64,000 bases of DNA from Marivivens geojensis (GTDB lineage: Bacteria > Pseudomonadota > Alphaproteobacteria > Rhodobacterales > Rhodobacteraceae). Positions 23,702-32,277 of the stretch are shown piece after piece. Within the stretch, counting starts at the first letter, position 1. Every line of letters starts with the position of its first letter. The notes under the pieces were generated by a model, which was not told where the DNA came from, made no database searches, and saw nothing but the letters and a program-made list of their open reading frames with translations. The translations under genes and the position numbers were made by a program. Location of the stretch: the NCBI RefSeq assembly GCF_023540835.1, contig NZ_JALKCU010000001.1, positions 806,001 through 870,000 on the forward strand. The letters are read 5' to 3'.

Positions 23702-25174
23702 ATGCCCGAGACGAACCTGAAATCCCTACTGTCCAACCCCGCTCTCGTCCGTGAAGAAGCCTATCTCGCTGGTGAATGGGTTATGGCCCAGTCGGGTGCG
23801 ACCTTTGACGTGATTAACCCAGCGCGCGGTGACGTTATCGCCAAGGTTGCGGATATTTCTCGCGAAGAAACCGCCAAGGTGATTGATGCAGCCTATGATG
23901 CGCAAAAATCATGGGCGGCGAAAACGGGCAAAGAACGGGCAAAGATCCTGCGCAAATGGTTCGACCTGATGATGGAGAACCAAGAGGACCTCGCCATCAT
24001 CATGACCGCTGAGCAGGGCAAACCACTGGCTGAGGCCCGTGGTGAGGTCGCCTATGGCGCATCCTTTGTGGAATGGTTCGGCGAAGAGGCAAAACGCATC
24101 TACGGCGAAACGATCCCGGGTCACATGGCCGACAAACGCATTACCGTGATCAAACAGCCGATCGGCGTTGCTGCTGGTATCACCCCTTGGAACTTCCCCA
24201 ATGCGATGATTGCGCGCAAGGTAGCTCCGGCGCTGGCAGCAGGCTGTTCGTTTGTCATTCGTCCTGCTTCGCAAACGCCGCTGTCCGCGCTCGCCATGGC
24301 GGTTCTGGCCGAACAAGCGGGCGTCCCCAAAGGCGTCTTTAGCGTCATCCCGTCCGAGGACGCATCGGGTGTCGGCAAAGAGTTCTGCGAAAACTTTAAG
24401 GTGCGCAAACTGACCTTCACAGGCTCGACCCAAGTGGGCCGTATCCTGCTGCGTCAGGCGGCGGACAACGTGATGAAATGTTCGATGGAACTGGGCGGTA
24501 ACGCACCGTTCATCGTGTTTGACGACGCAGACATTGACGCTGCGGTTCAAGGCGCCATCGCCTGTAAATTCCGCAACAACGGCCAGACCTGCGTCTGTGC
24601 GAACCGCATCTACGTGCAGGACGGCGTTTACGACGAATTCAGCGCGAAACTCAAAGCTGCGGTTGAAGCGCTGACCGTGGGTGACGGCCTTGAGGCAGGC
24701 ACCGACCTTGGCCCGCTGATCGAACCGAAAGCGGTTGAAAAAGTGCGTGAACACCTTGCGGATGCGCTGGCTAAGGGCGGCAAGGTTCTGACAGGTGGTG
24801 AGGCTGGTCCGCTGGGTGGTCAGTTCTTCTTGCCGACGATCGTATGTGACGCGACGACCGACATGAAAGTCGCGACCGAAGAAACCTTTGGCCCCTTCGC
24901 GCCGCTCTTCCGTTTCAAGGACGAAGATGACGTGATCGCCATGGCGAATGACACGATCTTTGGCCTCGCCTCTTACTTCTACGCCAATGACCTATCCCGC
25001 GTGATCAAGGTTCAAGAGGCGCTGGAATACGGCATCGTCGGTGTGAACACAGGCATCATCTCGACCGAAGTTGCGCCGTTCGGCGGCGTCAAACAATCGG
25101 GTCTTGGCCGCGAAGGCAGCCACCACGGGATCGAGGACTACCTCGAACTGAAATACATCTGCACTCAGGTGTAA
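23702..25174 (+). CDS. gabD: NAD(P)-dependent succinate-semialdehyde dehydrogenase
   Basis: A 490-residue aldehyde dehydrogenase oxidising succinate semialdehyde to succinate in 4-aminobutyrate degradation. Marks: GVAAGITPWNFPNAMIARKV (cofactor site), KLTFTGSTQVGRILL, the catalytic Glu in MELGGNAPFIVFDDADID and the catalytic Cys in NNGQTCVCANRIY, then TEETFGPFAPLFRF. The QTCVCANR variant is the SSADH/GabD signature, in which the second Cys gives redox control. Start ATG 23702 follows a GGAGGAC ribosome site at 23692; the in-frame ATG 23657 lacks one. It is monocistronic with a terminator at 25184. Confidence 0.92.
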   Translation: MPETNLKSLLSNPALVREEAYLAGEWVMAQSGATFDVINPARGDVIAKVADISREETAKVIDAAYDAQKSWAAKTGKERAKILRKWFDLMMENQEDLAIIMTAEQGKPLAEARGEVAYGASFVEWFGEEAKRIYGETIPGHMADKRITVIKQPIGVAAGITPWNFPNAMIARKVAPALAAGCSFVIRPASQTPLSALAMAVLAEQAGVPKGVFSVIPSEDASGVGKEFCENFKVRKLTFTGSTQVGRILLRQAADNVMKCSMELGGNAPFIVFDDADIDAAVQGAIACKFRNNGQTCVCANRIYVQDGVYDEFSAKLKAAVEALTVGDGLEAGTDLGPLIEPKAVEKVREHLADALAKGGKVLTGGEAGPLGGQFFLPTIVCDATTDMKVATEETFGPFAPLFRFKDEDDVIAMANDTIFGLASYFYANDLSRVIKVQEALEYGIVGVNTGIISTEVAPFGGVKQSGLGREGSHHGIEDYLELKYICTQV

Positions 25175-25183
25175 AACGGATAA

Positions 25184-25210
25184 GGCGGTCCTGAACGGGC
25201 CGCCTTTTTT
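25184..25210 (+). terminator. Terminator of gabD
   Basis: An 8 bp stem (GGCGGTCC / GGGCCGCC) with a TGAAC loop is followed directly by six T residues, abutting the convergent RNase T2 gene. Confidence 0.92.
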
Positions 25211-25846
25211 CTATCTCACAGGGTCGAACAGCGCGTCATCCAGTGTGCAATCGCGTGATACATCACCGCCGCAGCGTCGGAATTCCAGATCCTTGGTCAT
25301 GCAGATACGGACCTCTTGGATATAGCCCGACATGCAGGTCACGGTGATTTCGTTCGCATCCAAGCCATCGTTTTGATCCATGAACGCTTCTTCGATCAAG
25401 GATGCAGGCAGGCTCACCTGTCGTTCCAATTTACGGAACGCCTGCGGGATCGTCAGCGTTTCATAGGCTTCACGGGCGAGGGCATAGTAATCGGTCGAAT
25501 TCAGCCCGGAACAGACGCCGTGTTTGTTCCACTGATACCACGCGAGGCCCGATGTCCCCATAATGTCCGCCATCGCTTCGGTCTGGCGGCGGGTCGGGGC
25601 AGGGATCGTGGTGCGGCAATAGTCAGGCCAGCCCGTTTCATACTGCGGCCAAAGCCCGTGTAGAACCCAGCCGAAATCCTCGCTCTCGTCACATTGCGGC
25701 GAGTCGCGACCGTCCCCTTCGAGGGCGCACCAATTGGGCGACCACGACAGCGACATCACGTAATAATCGAAATCTCCGGCCGTTCCGTCCGCCTGCGCAA
25801 CAAGCGGAGATAGGCCCAAAGCCAGTGCCAATACAGTCTTTCGCAT
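25211..25846 (-). CDS. Secreted ribonuclease T2
   Basis: A 211-residue periplasmic or secreted endoribonuclease. A signal peptide covers residues 1-19 (ending VAQA-D). The two active-site blocks are WVLHGLWPQYE (CAS I, His about residue 63) and WYQWNKHGVCSG (CAS II, His about 108), both intact. Cysteines at SPNWCALE, RDSPQCDE and YCRTT fit the disulfides of the family. These enzymes degrade RNA to 3'-nucleotides, giving phosphorus and nucleosides. It stands alone, convergent with gabD and divergent from trcR. It is uncommon but known in bacteria. Confidence 0.93.
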   Translation of the reverse strand: MRKTVLALALGLSPLVAQADGTAGDFDYYVMSLSWSPNWCALEGDGRDSPQCDESEDFGWVLHGLWPQYETGWPDYCRTTIPAPTRRQTEAMADIMGTSGLAWYQWNKHGVCSGLNSTDYYALAREAYETLTIPQAFRKLERQVSLPASLIEEAFMDQNDGLDANEITVTCMSGYIQEVRICMTKDLEFRRCGGDVSRDCTLDDALFDPVR

Positions 25847-25931
25847 AATTTAGTCTTTTCTATTGCTTTTGCCCCGACTATATACGGTCCGAGTTCCCCG
25901 ACAATGTGAACTGGGCCGAAAATTCCGGCTC

Positions 25932-25947
25932 GCCTTCGAAAGAAGGC
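25932..25947 (+). promoter_or_regulatory. 5'-leader hairpin of trcR
   Basis: A perfect hairpin, GCCTTC-GAAA-GAAGGC, with a GNRA tetraloop lies 31 bp before the trcR start. It has no T-run after it, so it is probably an mRNA leader structure rather than a terminator. Confidence 0.4.
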
Positions 25948-25978
25948 AGCGGGGAAGATTTGCGTTAGGAGACAAACC

Positions 25979-26746
25979 ATGTCCGACAAACCAATTATGG
26001 CGAAAGCCACCGCCGTCTGGCTGATCGACAACACCACGATCAGCTTTAAACAGATTGCCGATTTCGTCGGTATGCACGAGCTGGAAATTCAGGGCATCGC
26101 TGATGGCGATGTGGCTCCTGGTGTGAAAGGTTTCGACCCTGTGTCGAACAACCAGCTCACCGAAGACGAGATCAAAGCGGCAGAGGGCAACCCGCTTCAT
26201 AAACTGAAGCTGAAGTTCAACCCTGCTGCGTCTGGCGAAGAAAAACGCCGTGGCCCGCGCTACACTCCGCTGTCCAAACGTCAGGACCGTCCGAACTCGA
26301 TCCTTTGGTTGGTGAAATTCCACCCAGAACTGTCGGATGCTCAGATTGCGAAACTCGTTGGCACCACCAAGCCGACGATCCAAGCGATCCGCGAACGCAC
26401 CCACTGGAACATCGCGAACATGCAGCCGATCGATCCGGTGGCACTTGGCCTGTGTAAACAGTCTGAACTCGACGGCATGGTGCAAAAGGCAAACGCGAAA
26501 CGCGCGGCCGAAGGCACTGCAATGACCGACGATGAGCGTCGCAAACTGGTGTCGACCGAACAGTCGCTCGATATGCCTGCAGAGCCGAAAATCCCGACCG
26601 CGATTTCTGGTCTGGAAACCTTCACCCTTGGTGATGGTGGCCTCGGTAACGACCCGCGTGATGACGAAGAAACCGATTTCTCGGATGCTGATAGCTTCTT
26701 CAACTTGCCGGGTGGCAATGACGACGAAGACGAAGACGACAAATAA
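25979..26746 (+). CDS. trcR: DUF1013 protein, TrcR-type RNA polymerase-associated cell-cycle regulator
   Basis: A 255-residue protein of the alphaproteobacterial DUF1013 family. In Caulobacter the family member TrcR tracks with RNA polymerase and influences the cell-cycle programme. Two helix-turn-helix-like segments are visible: ISFKQIADFVGMHELEIQGI (about 21-40) and LSDAQIAKLVGTTKPTIQAI (about 118-137), the latter followed by RERTHWN. The C-terminus is strongly acidic (GGNDDEDEDDK). The ribosome site TTAGGAGA precedes the ATG, and the leader holds a GNRA hairpin. It is a single gene with a strong terminator shared with recR. Confidence 0.88.
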   Translation: MSDKPIMAKATAVWLIDNTTISFKQIADFVGMHELEIQGIADGDVAPGVKGFDPVSNNQLTEDEIKAAEGNPLHKLKLKFNPAASGEEKRRGPRYTPLSKRQDRPNSILWLVKFHPELSDAQIAKLVGTTKPTIQAIRERTHWNIANMQPIDPVALGLCKQSELDGMVQKANAKRAAEGTAMTDDERRKLVSTEQSLDMPAEPKIPTAISGLETFTLGDGGLGNDPRDDEETDFSDADSFFNLPGGNDDEDEDDK

Positions 26747-26765
26747 GGTCGCCTGATCGGAATAC

Positions 26766-26796
26766 AAAAAGCCCCGCAATTTGCGGGGCTTTTTTG
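26766..26796. terminator. Bidirectional terminator between trcR and recR
   Basis: A 13 bp perfect stem (AAAAAGCCCCGCA / TGCGGGGCTTTTT) with an ATT loop has A/T tracts on both sides, serving the convergent trcR and recR genes. Confidence 0.93.
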
Positions 26797-26803
26797 TTGT
26801 GTC

Positions 26804-27397
26804 CTACAGACTTCGCCGCGCCCTAAGCGCTGCGGTTATCGTCCCATCGTCAAGGTAATCCAGCTCCCCACCCACAGGCACACCTTGGGCCAGCGAAGTG
26901 ACCGTCACATCGGGCAATTGGTCAGCGATGTAATGCGCCGTCGTCTGACCATCGATCGTCGCAGAGAGCGCGAGGATGACCTCAGTCACCGCCTCGGACG
27001 TCACACGGTCGAGGAGCTTGGGGATACGCAAATCCTCAGGTCCGACCGCATCGAGCGCCGACAACGTCCCGCCGAGCACGTGATAACGCCCCTTGAACAC
27101 GCCAGAACGCTCCATCGCCCAGAGGTCCGCGACATCTTCAACGATGCAAATCTCACCATTGGCGCGCCGTTCGTCCTGACAGATCGGACAAATATCGGCG
27201 GTGTCGATGTTCCCGCAGTTCAAACATTCCTTCGCCGATTGGCCGACTCGCGTCATCGCGTCGGCCAATGGGATCAAATGCTGTTTGCGCTTTTTGATCA
27301 GGTGCAGGACAGCACGCCGTGCCGACCGAGGGCCAAGCCCCGGCAGCTTTGATAGAAGGCCAATCAGGTCTTCGATATCCTGCGGACCCTGAGCCAA
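26804..27397 (-). CDS. recR: Recombination protein RecR
   Basis: A 197-residue clamp protein that works with RecF/RecO in loading RecA at gaps. Order: N-terminal helix-hairpin-helix ([19 protein letters not shown]), zinc finger [16 protein letters not shown] (about residues 57-72), Toprim domain starting [20 protein letters not shown], and the C-terminal [19 protein letters not shown] block. It is the last gene of the dnaX-(135 aa)-ybaB-recR operon, 2 bases after ybaB. Confidence 0.97.
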   Translation of the reverse strand: MAQGPQDIEDLIGLLSKLPGLGPRSARRAVLHLIKKRKQHLIPLADAMTRVGQSAKECLNCGNIDTADICPICQDERRANGEICIVEDVADLWAMERSGVFKGRYHVLGGTLSALDAVGPEDLRIPKLLDRVTSEAVTEVILALSATIDGQTTAHYIADQLPDVTVTSLAQGVPVGGELDYLDDGTITAALRARRSL

Positions 27398-27399
27398 TT

Positions 27400-27744
27400 T
27401 TAGAACGGCATCTTAAAGTCGGCGGGCAGGCCCAGACCTTGGGTGATTTTCGCCATTTCCTCTTGGGCGCGTTCACCCGCTTTGGTCTGCGCGTCTTTGA
27501 CTGCCGCGAGGATCAGGTCCTCGACCATTTCCTTGTCGTCAGCCGAAAAAATCGACGGATCAATATCCAGAGCCTTCAGCTCGCCCTTTGCCGTTGCAGT
27601 CGCTTTGACCAGACCGGCACCCGCTTCGCCCGTGACCGTGATGTTTTTCAGGTCATCCTGCATCTGGGTCATCTTGGTTTGCATTTCTTGTGCGGTTTTC
27701 ATCATCTTGGCCATATCGCCAAGACCGCCCATTCCTTTGAACAT
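27400..27744 (-). CDS. ybaB: YbaB/EbfC nucleoid-associated protein
   Basis: A 114-residue YbaB family DNA-binding protein: [20 protein letters not shown] with a helical N-terminus, then the strand region [20 protein letters not shown] and [11 protein letters not shown], with an amphipathic C-terminal helix. The Gly/Met-rich start is typical. Start ATG 27744 is fixed by the conserved N-terminus. It lies between a small membrane gene and recR in the dnaX operon, the usual place for ybaB. Confidence 0.95.
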   Translation of the reverse strand: MFKGMGGLGDMAKMMKTAQEMQTKMTQMQDDLKNITVTGEAGAGLVKATATAKGELKALDIDPSIFSADDKEMVEDLILAAVKDAQTKAGERAQEEMAKITQGLGLPADFKMPF

Positions 27745-27745
27745 G

Positions 27746-28153
27746 TTACTTCCTCTGACTAAGGATGCGCCGTGCGGCGCGGATGATTGTATAAACGGCA
27801 AGCGCCGCTGCAAAGGCCGTCGCGACATAAGGCGGTGCAAGGCAGCCCTCTCTTGTGGCCCGTGCCCAGATGCCCAGATGATCCGTTGCCCATAGGCGCT
27901 GCGATACGAACATCAGCAGGAACGACGAGGCGATAATGCCCGCCATTTGCACGCCGATATGCCGAAAGGCCGACCCTGCCAAGGCGATGACGATCATCAT
28001 GAACAACAGCGGGTTGGTCAGCGTATAGAGCGGCTCTGACCAGATGGTCACATCAATTCCGGGCGACCACAGCGGCCGCACCTGTTGACAAACTTCGGCA
28101 AAGGCAGGCGCGGGCAGTGCCGCTAGGATCAATCCTCTTCGAAGGGGTCCCAT
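27746..28153 (-). CDS. Small membrane protein inserted between dnaX and ybaB
   Basis: A 135-residue protein with an N-terminal signal or TM (MGPLRRGLILAALPAPAFA) and hydrophobic helices at about 48-66, 70-88 and 108-126. No family is recognised. The start ATG 28153 lies inside the end of dnaX (25-base overlap), and it ends 1 base before the ybaB start, so it is co-translated with replication and recombination genes. An extra membrane gene at this point of the operon is not part of the usual dnaX-ybaB-recR set. A two-Cys periplasmic part (EVCQQVRP, TREGCLAPP) might form a disulfide. Confidence 0.75.
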   Translation of the reverse strand: MGPLRRGLILAALPAPAFAEVCQQVRPLWSPGIDVTIWSEPLYTLTNPLLFMMIVIALAGSAFRHIGVQMAGIIASSFLLMFVSQRLWATDHLGIWARATREGCLAPPYVATAFAAALAVYTIIRAARRILSQRK

Positions 28154-29892
28154 TCATCTTCCACTTCTTGGAGGGCTTCGACCTGCGCCTCTTGGGCGAG
28201 GTCGGCAGCCGTCCGAACTTCGGTAATTTTGGCTTTCGGAAAGGCAGCGAGGACGGCTTGCACCATCGGCAATGTCGTGGCCTCGGCCTTTTTGGCGTTT
28301 TCTTCGGCAGCACGCACTTCGGCAACTGTCGGTGCGCCACCCTCATTCACGAGGATCACCGCCCAGCGGTTCCCCGTCCACGCTTGCAACCGCGACCCGA
28401 GCCGCTGTGCCAAATCGCTGGGCGCATCATCCGCAGGTTGGAATTCGATACGACCGGGTTGGTAACGGGCAAGACGGATGTAGTTCTCCGCCTCAACGAG
28501 CAGTTTCACATCGCGGTGCGCACGGATCAGTTCCAGCACGGATTCAAACGTCGCATAGCGTGCCAACGCATGTTCAGCCAACTCTGGCGCGGCTTGCGAC
28601 ACAGGGCCGCTCGGCCCGTTGTGGGTCGGCGTGTGCTGCGATCCATAGGCGTTTGTCGTGCCGCCAGCGGGCGCAGAGCGCGCGCCGCCACCACCACCTC
28701 CACCACCGTTCGGACGGGGCGGGGGCGCGGTGTTCGCAATCTTGCGCAACAGCTCGTCTGGCGTTGGCAGGTCCGCCACATGGGTCATGCGGATCACAGC
28801 CATTTCTGCCGCCATCATTGCGTTCGGGGCCTGAGACACCTCATCAATCGCCTTGAGCAGCATCTGCCACATGCGCGTCATCACCCGCATCGGCAGGGTC
28901 GCAGCGGCAGCTTGACCACGGGCGCGTTCATCAGGGGACACGGTCGGGTCTTCGGCGGCATCAGGAGTGATTTTGATCACCGAGACCCAATGGGTGATCT
29001 CTGCCAAATCGCGCAGGATTGCCATCGGGTCCGCGCCATCGGAATATTGCGTCGACAGCTCTGCCAAGGCCTCTGCTGCATCACCGCGCAGGATCATGTC
29101 AAAGAGGTCAAACACACGCCCACGGTCCGCCAAACCGAGCATCGCTCGCACCTGATCCGCCGTGGTTTCCCCTGCACCATGCGAAATCGCCTGATCCAAA
29201 AGGGACGTCGCATCCCGTGCCGACCCTTCGGCGGCGCGGGTGATCAGCGCGAGCGCATCATCAGTGATCTCTGCGCCTTCGCTGCTGGCGATCTTGCGCA
29301 AGAGCGCGATCATCACTTCGGGTTCGATACGGCGCAGGTCAAACCGCTGACAGCGGGACAGAACCGTCACCGGAACCTTGCGGATTTCCGTGGTCGCAAA
29401 AATGAATTTGACGTGGGCGGGCGGTTCCTCAAGCGTCTTCAAGAGTGCGTTGAACGCGCCCGTCGACAGCATGTGAACTTCGTCGATGATGTAGACTTTG
29501 TAGCGGGCCGAGGCCGCGCGGTAGTGGACCGAGTCGATGATCTCGCGGATGTTGGCGACGCCTGTGTTCGATGCCGCGTCCATCTCGATGACGTCGACAT
29601 GGCGACCTTCCATGATGGCGGTGCAGTGTTCGCACTGGCCGCAGGGTTCGGTCGTAGGACCTCCCTGACCATCAAGGCCAACACAGTTCATGCCTTTCGC
29701 GATAATCCGCGCAGTCGTGGTTTTACCCGTCCCGCGGATACCTGTCATGATAAAGGCTTGCGCGATACGCCCTGCCTCAAACGCATTCTTGAGCGTGCGC
29801 ACCATCGCGTCTTGACCGACGAGGTCGGCAAACGTTTCGGGGCGGTATTTACGGGCAAGAACCTGATAGCCGGCTTGGGGCGTGTCGGTCAT
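28129..29892 (-). CDS. dnaX: DNA polymerase III subunit gamma/tau
   Basis: A 587-residue clamp-loader subunit. N-terminal AAA+ domain: GIRGTGKTTTARIIAKGMNC (Walker A, about residue 49) and the zinc module CGQCEHCTAI. The Walker B is VYIIDEVHMLS, and the sensor/arginine-finger segment LSRCQRFDLRRIEPE is intact. Domain III helices reach about residue 360, then a Gly/Ala-rich linker (NGGGGGGGGARSAPAGG) leads to the tau tail, which ends acidic (EDEWDPFEED). Only the full-length product is evident; I saw no clear slippery sequence for a shorter gamma. It heads the operon with the 135-residue membrane gene, ybaB and recR. Confidence 0.96.
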   Translation of the reverse strand: MTDTPQAGYQVLARKYRPETFADLVGQDAMVRTLKNAFEAGRIAQAFIMTGIRGTGKTTTARIIAKGMNCVGLDGQGGPTTEPCGQCEHCTAIMEGRHVDVIEMDAASNTGVANIREIIDSVHYRAASARYKVYIIDEVHMLSTGAFNALLKTLEEPPAHVKFIFATTEIRKVPVTVLSRCQRFDLRRIEPEVMIALLRKIASSEGAEITDDALALITRAAEGSARDATSLLDQAISHGAGETTADQVRAMLGLADRGRVFDLFDMILRGDAAEALAELSTQYSDGADPMAILRDLAEITHWVSVIKITPDAAEDPTVSPDERARGQAAAATLPMRVMTRMWQMLLKAIDEVSQAPNAMMAAEMAVIRMTHVADLPTPDELLRKIANTAPPPRPNGGGGGGGGARSAPAGGTTNAYGSQHTPTHNGPSGPVSQAAPELAEHALARYATFESVLELIRAHRDVKLLVEAENYIRLARYQPGRIEFQPADDAPSDLAQRLGSRLQAWTGNRWAVILVNEGGAPTVAEVRAAEENAKKAEATTLPMVQAVLAAFPKAKITEVRTAADLAQEAQVEALQEVEDEWDPFEED

Positions 29893-30026
29893 GTATTCCT
29901 CAATCGTCTAGTTCCCCCAACCTAGGGGCAGAGGGGCGCGGCGTCCAGCACGCAGGATGCAACTATCGGGTTGTGATCGGGATTTCCTGCGATACGGTGG
30001 GCGCATTCGAATAAGAGCGCCATCAT

Positions 30027-30377
30027 ATGACCGAATTTGAAACAAAATACGCAAAAGCCGTCGAGAAACTCATCGAGGCGGGCATCCCCCGCCGTGCCTA
30101 CGACCCACCGTTCAACATTATCCTGCGCCGTTTGGGGTTAGAGATTCGTCCCGTCCATTTCATGACGTTTTGGCAGATCGTCACGGTCCAAGGCACGACC
30201 TTTGGCGCGATGTGGGGCCTTTTGATGTGGACCTTCCTCTGGCGCTACAACGACATGGGTATACCCGAGGCAATACTGGGGTCACTCTTTGCTGGATTGC
30301 TGTTTGGAACGGTTATGGCCGTTGTCGTAAAACGCAAATCCGACAAAGCGGGCTTGCCCACATGGGGCGAACTTTAA
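30027..30377 (+). CDS. DUF6404-like membrane protein
   Basis: A 116-residue protein I believe to be DUF6404. The N-terminal cytoplasmic part (FETKYAKAVEKLIEAGIPRR) is followed by AYDPPFNIILRRLGLEIRPV, then two TMs at about residues 57-75 and 85-105, and a short basic tail. Function is unknown. It is divergent from dnaX and convergent with the SRP RNA gene. Confidence 0.7.
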   Translation: MTEFETKYAKAVEKLIEAGIPRRAYDPPFNIILRRLGLEIRPVHFMTFWQIVTVQGTTFGAMWGLLMWTFLWRYNDMGIPEAILGSLFAGLLFGTVMAVVVKRKSDKAGLPTWGEL

Positions 30378-30390
30378 CAATGAGGGGTAA

Positions 30391-30488
30391 GGTGAGAGGC
30401 TGGACAACGACCCAAGCGGGGCTCGTTACGGCTGCTTCCTTCCGGACCTGACCGGGTTGGCGAGGCGCTCGCCCGCGCCAACCTCTCG
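30391..30488 (-). ncRNA. ffs: Signal recognition particle RNA (4.5S-type)
   Basis: On the minus strand the sequence contains the universal SRP core GGUCAGGUCCGGAAGGAAGC followed by AGCC, with flanking strands that pair into a long hairpin (GAGAGG near 30488 with CCTCTC near 30394). The length of about 98 nt is right for bacterial small SRP RNA. It binds Ffh and directs co-translational targeting to FtsY and SecYEG. Confidence 0.93.
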
Positions 30489-30494
30489 ACGCAT

Positions 30495-30523
30495 CAGATA
30501 GGCGACGATGCAGCTGGATGCAA
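30495..30523 (-). promoter_or_regulatory. Promoter of SRP RNA
   Basis: On the minus strand, a TTGCAT -35 element (30518-30523) and a TATCTG -10 element (30495-30500) are separated by exactly 17 bp and lie about 7 bp before the RNA start. Confidence 0.6.
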
Positions 30524-30662
30524 GGGGCTAGACGGGGGGCAAACCACGCCAAAACGCCCCAATCTATAAGAAACCAGTTACAGATGTCGTCTAAACATAG
30601 GGAATGATCGCACGACATAGACCGTGCCTCGTTCGAGAACTACGCCTGAATAGGGGACTTGT

Positions 30663-32276
30663 ATGACGTCTTTCTTACTGCGCTACGCGACGTTTTTCGG
30701 GGTCGCGATTGCCTTTGTGCTCTCGCTTTTACTTCCGCAAAACAACATCTTCACGCCGATTGTATCAGTCATCTTGGGCGTTCTGACGCTGCTGGGCCTC
30801 TTGGACGCGATCCAAACAAAGCACGCCGTCTTGCGGAACTTCCCCCTGCTCGGTCGGGTGCGTTATTTCTTTGAAATGATCCGCCCTGAAATTCGTCAAT
30901 ACCTTCTTGAGGGCGACGACGAAGAGGTGCCGTTCTCCCGCGATGCCCGCGCCATCGTTTATCAACGTGCCAAAAACGTTGAGGATAAACGTCCCTTTGG
31001 TACGAAAAAACGCGTCTACGAGAGCGGCTATCAATGGCTCACCCACTCGATCCGTCCTGTCAAAATCGAGGATAAGGATTTCCGCGTCTCCGTCGGTGGC
31101 CCCGATTGCACGCAGCCCTATAACCTCTCGATCTACAACATCTCTGCCATGAGCTTTGGCGCGCTATCAGCCAATGCGATCTTGGCGCTGAACAATGGCG
31201 CGCGCATGGGTGGTTTTGCCCATGACACAGGCGAAGGTGGGATTAGCCGTTACCACCGCGAAGGCGGTGGCGACCTGATCTACGAAATCGGCACGGGCTA
31301 TTTTGGTTGCCGCGATGACGAAGGTCAATTTTCCCCCGAACAGTTCGCGAAAACGGCCTCTTCTGATCAGGTCAAGATGATCGAGATTAAGCTCAGCCAA
31401 GGCGCCAAACCCGGTCAGGGTGGCGTGCTGCCTGCCGCTAAAATCACCCCCGAAATCGCAGAGGCCCGCCATATCCCGATGGGCGTCGATTGCGTGTCAC
31501 CGTCCAGCCATTCGGCCTTTGGCACTCCGATCGAAATGATGCGGTTTATCGCGCAATTACGTGACCTGTCAGGGGGCAAACCCGTGGGCTTTAAGCTCTG
31601 CATCGGGCACCGCCGCGAATTTATGTGCATCGTTCGCGCTATGCTGAAAACGGGCATCACCCCCGATTTCATCGTGATCGACGGCAAAGAGGGCGGCACG
31701 GGTGCGGCCCCGCTGGAATTCGCGAACCACATGGGGATGCCCTTGGTCGAAGGTCTGACCTTTGCGCACAACACGCTCCGCGGCGTCGGTCTGCGCGACA
31801 AAATCCGTCTGGGTGCTTCTGGTAAATTGGTCCAAGCCTTTGACATCGCCCGCGCTCTCGCGCTGGGTGCGGATTGGGTGAACTCCGCCCGTGGGTTCAT
31901 GTTCGCGGTCGGCTGTATTCAGGCGCAGGCCTGTCACACAAACCATTGCCCGACGGGTGTCGCCACGCAGGACAAAATGCTGCAACGCGCACTGAACCCT
32001 GTTGATAAGGCGACCCGCGTTGCGAACTTCCACCGCAATACGCTCAAGGCGCTGGCGGATATGACTGGGGCTGCGGGCCTGTCGCACCCAGGGAAATTCC
32101 TGCCGCACCACCTGATGATGCGCGAAAAAGCGGGCGACATGGTCACAGGCCACGAGGTCTACCCCTACCTCCCCGAAGGGTTCCTCTTGCGTGAAGAAGA
32201 AGACACCCAAGGCTACCTGAAACGCTGGCGGCGGTCCTCTGCAGAGAGCTTTTATCCCTTCGACGACGGGATTTGA
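30663..32276 (+). CDS. FMN-binding glutamate-synthase-domain protein with N-terminal membrane anchor
   Basis: A 537-residue protein carrying the GltB central FMN-binding (GOGAT) domain but no glutaminase or GXGXG domain. Residues 1-45 form one or two TMs (FGVAIAFVLSLLLPQ, then TPIVSVILGVLTLLGLLDAI). The barrel has YNISAMSFGALSANAILALN, GEGGISRYHREGGGDLIYEI, GSGYFGCRD-like GTGYFGCRDDEG, IDGKEGGTGAAPLEF (FMN) and CIQAQACHTNHCPTGVAT with Cys residues of the 3Fe-4S type. These stand-alone GOGAT-like proteins are common in proteobacteria; substrate is not established. It is monocistronic, convergent with the ABC-type binding protein gene. Confidence 0.9.
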   Translation: MTSFLLRYATFFGVAIAFVLSLLLPQNNIFTPIVSVILGVLTLLGLLDAIQTKHAVLRNFPLLGRVRYFFEMIRPEIRQYLLEGDDEEVPFSRDARAIVYQRAKNVEDKRPFGTKKRVYESGYQWLTHSIRPVKIEDKDFRVSVGGPDCTQPYNLSIYNISAMSFGALSANAILALNNGARMGGFAHDTGEGGISRYHREGGGDLIYEIGTGYFGCRDDEGQFSPEQFAKTASSDQVKMIEIKLSQGAKPGQGGVLPAAKITPEIAEARHIPMGVDCVSPSSHSAFGTPIEMMRFIAQLRDLSGGKPVGFKLCIGHRREFMCIVRAMLKTGITPDFIVIDGKEGGTGAAPLEFANHMGMPLVEGLTFAHNTLRGVGLRDKIRLGASGKLVQAFDIARALALGADWVNSARGFMFAVGCIQAQACHTNHCPTGVATQDKMLQRALNPVDKATRVANFHRNTLKALADMTGAAGLSHPGKFLPHHLMMREKAGDMVTGHEVYPYLPEGFLLREEEDTQGYLKRWRRSSAESFYPFDDGI

Positions 32277-32277
32277 T

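Noticed and set aside
28117-29925. 602-codon open frame antisense to dnaX
   Set aside because: It is antisense to an unmistakable clamp-loader gene, has a biased Arg/His composition and no recognisable domains.
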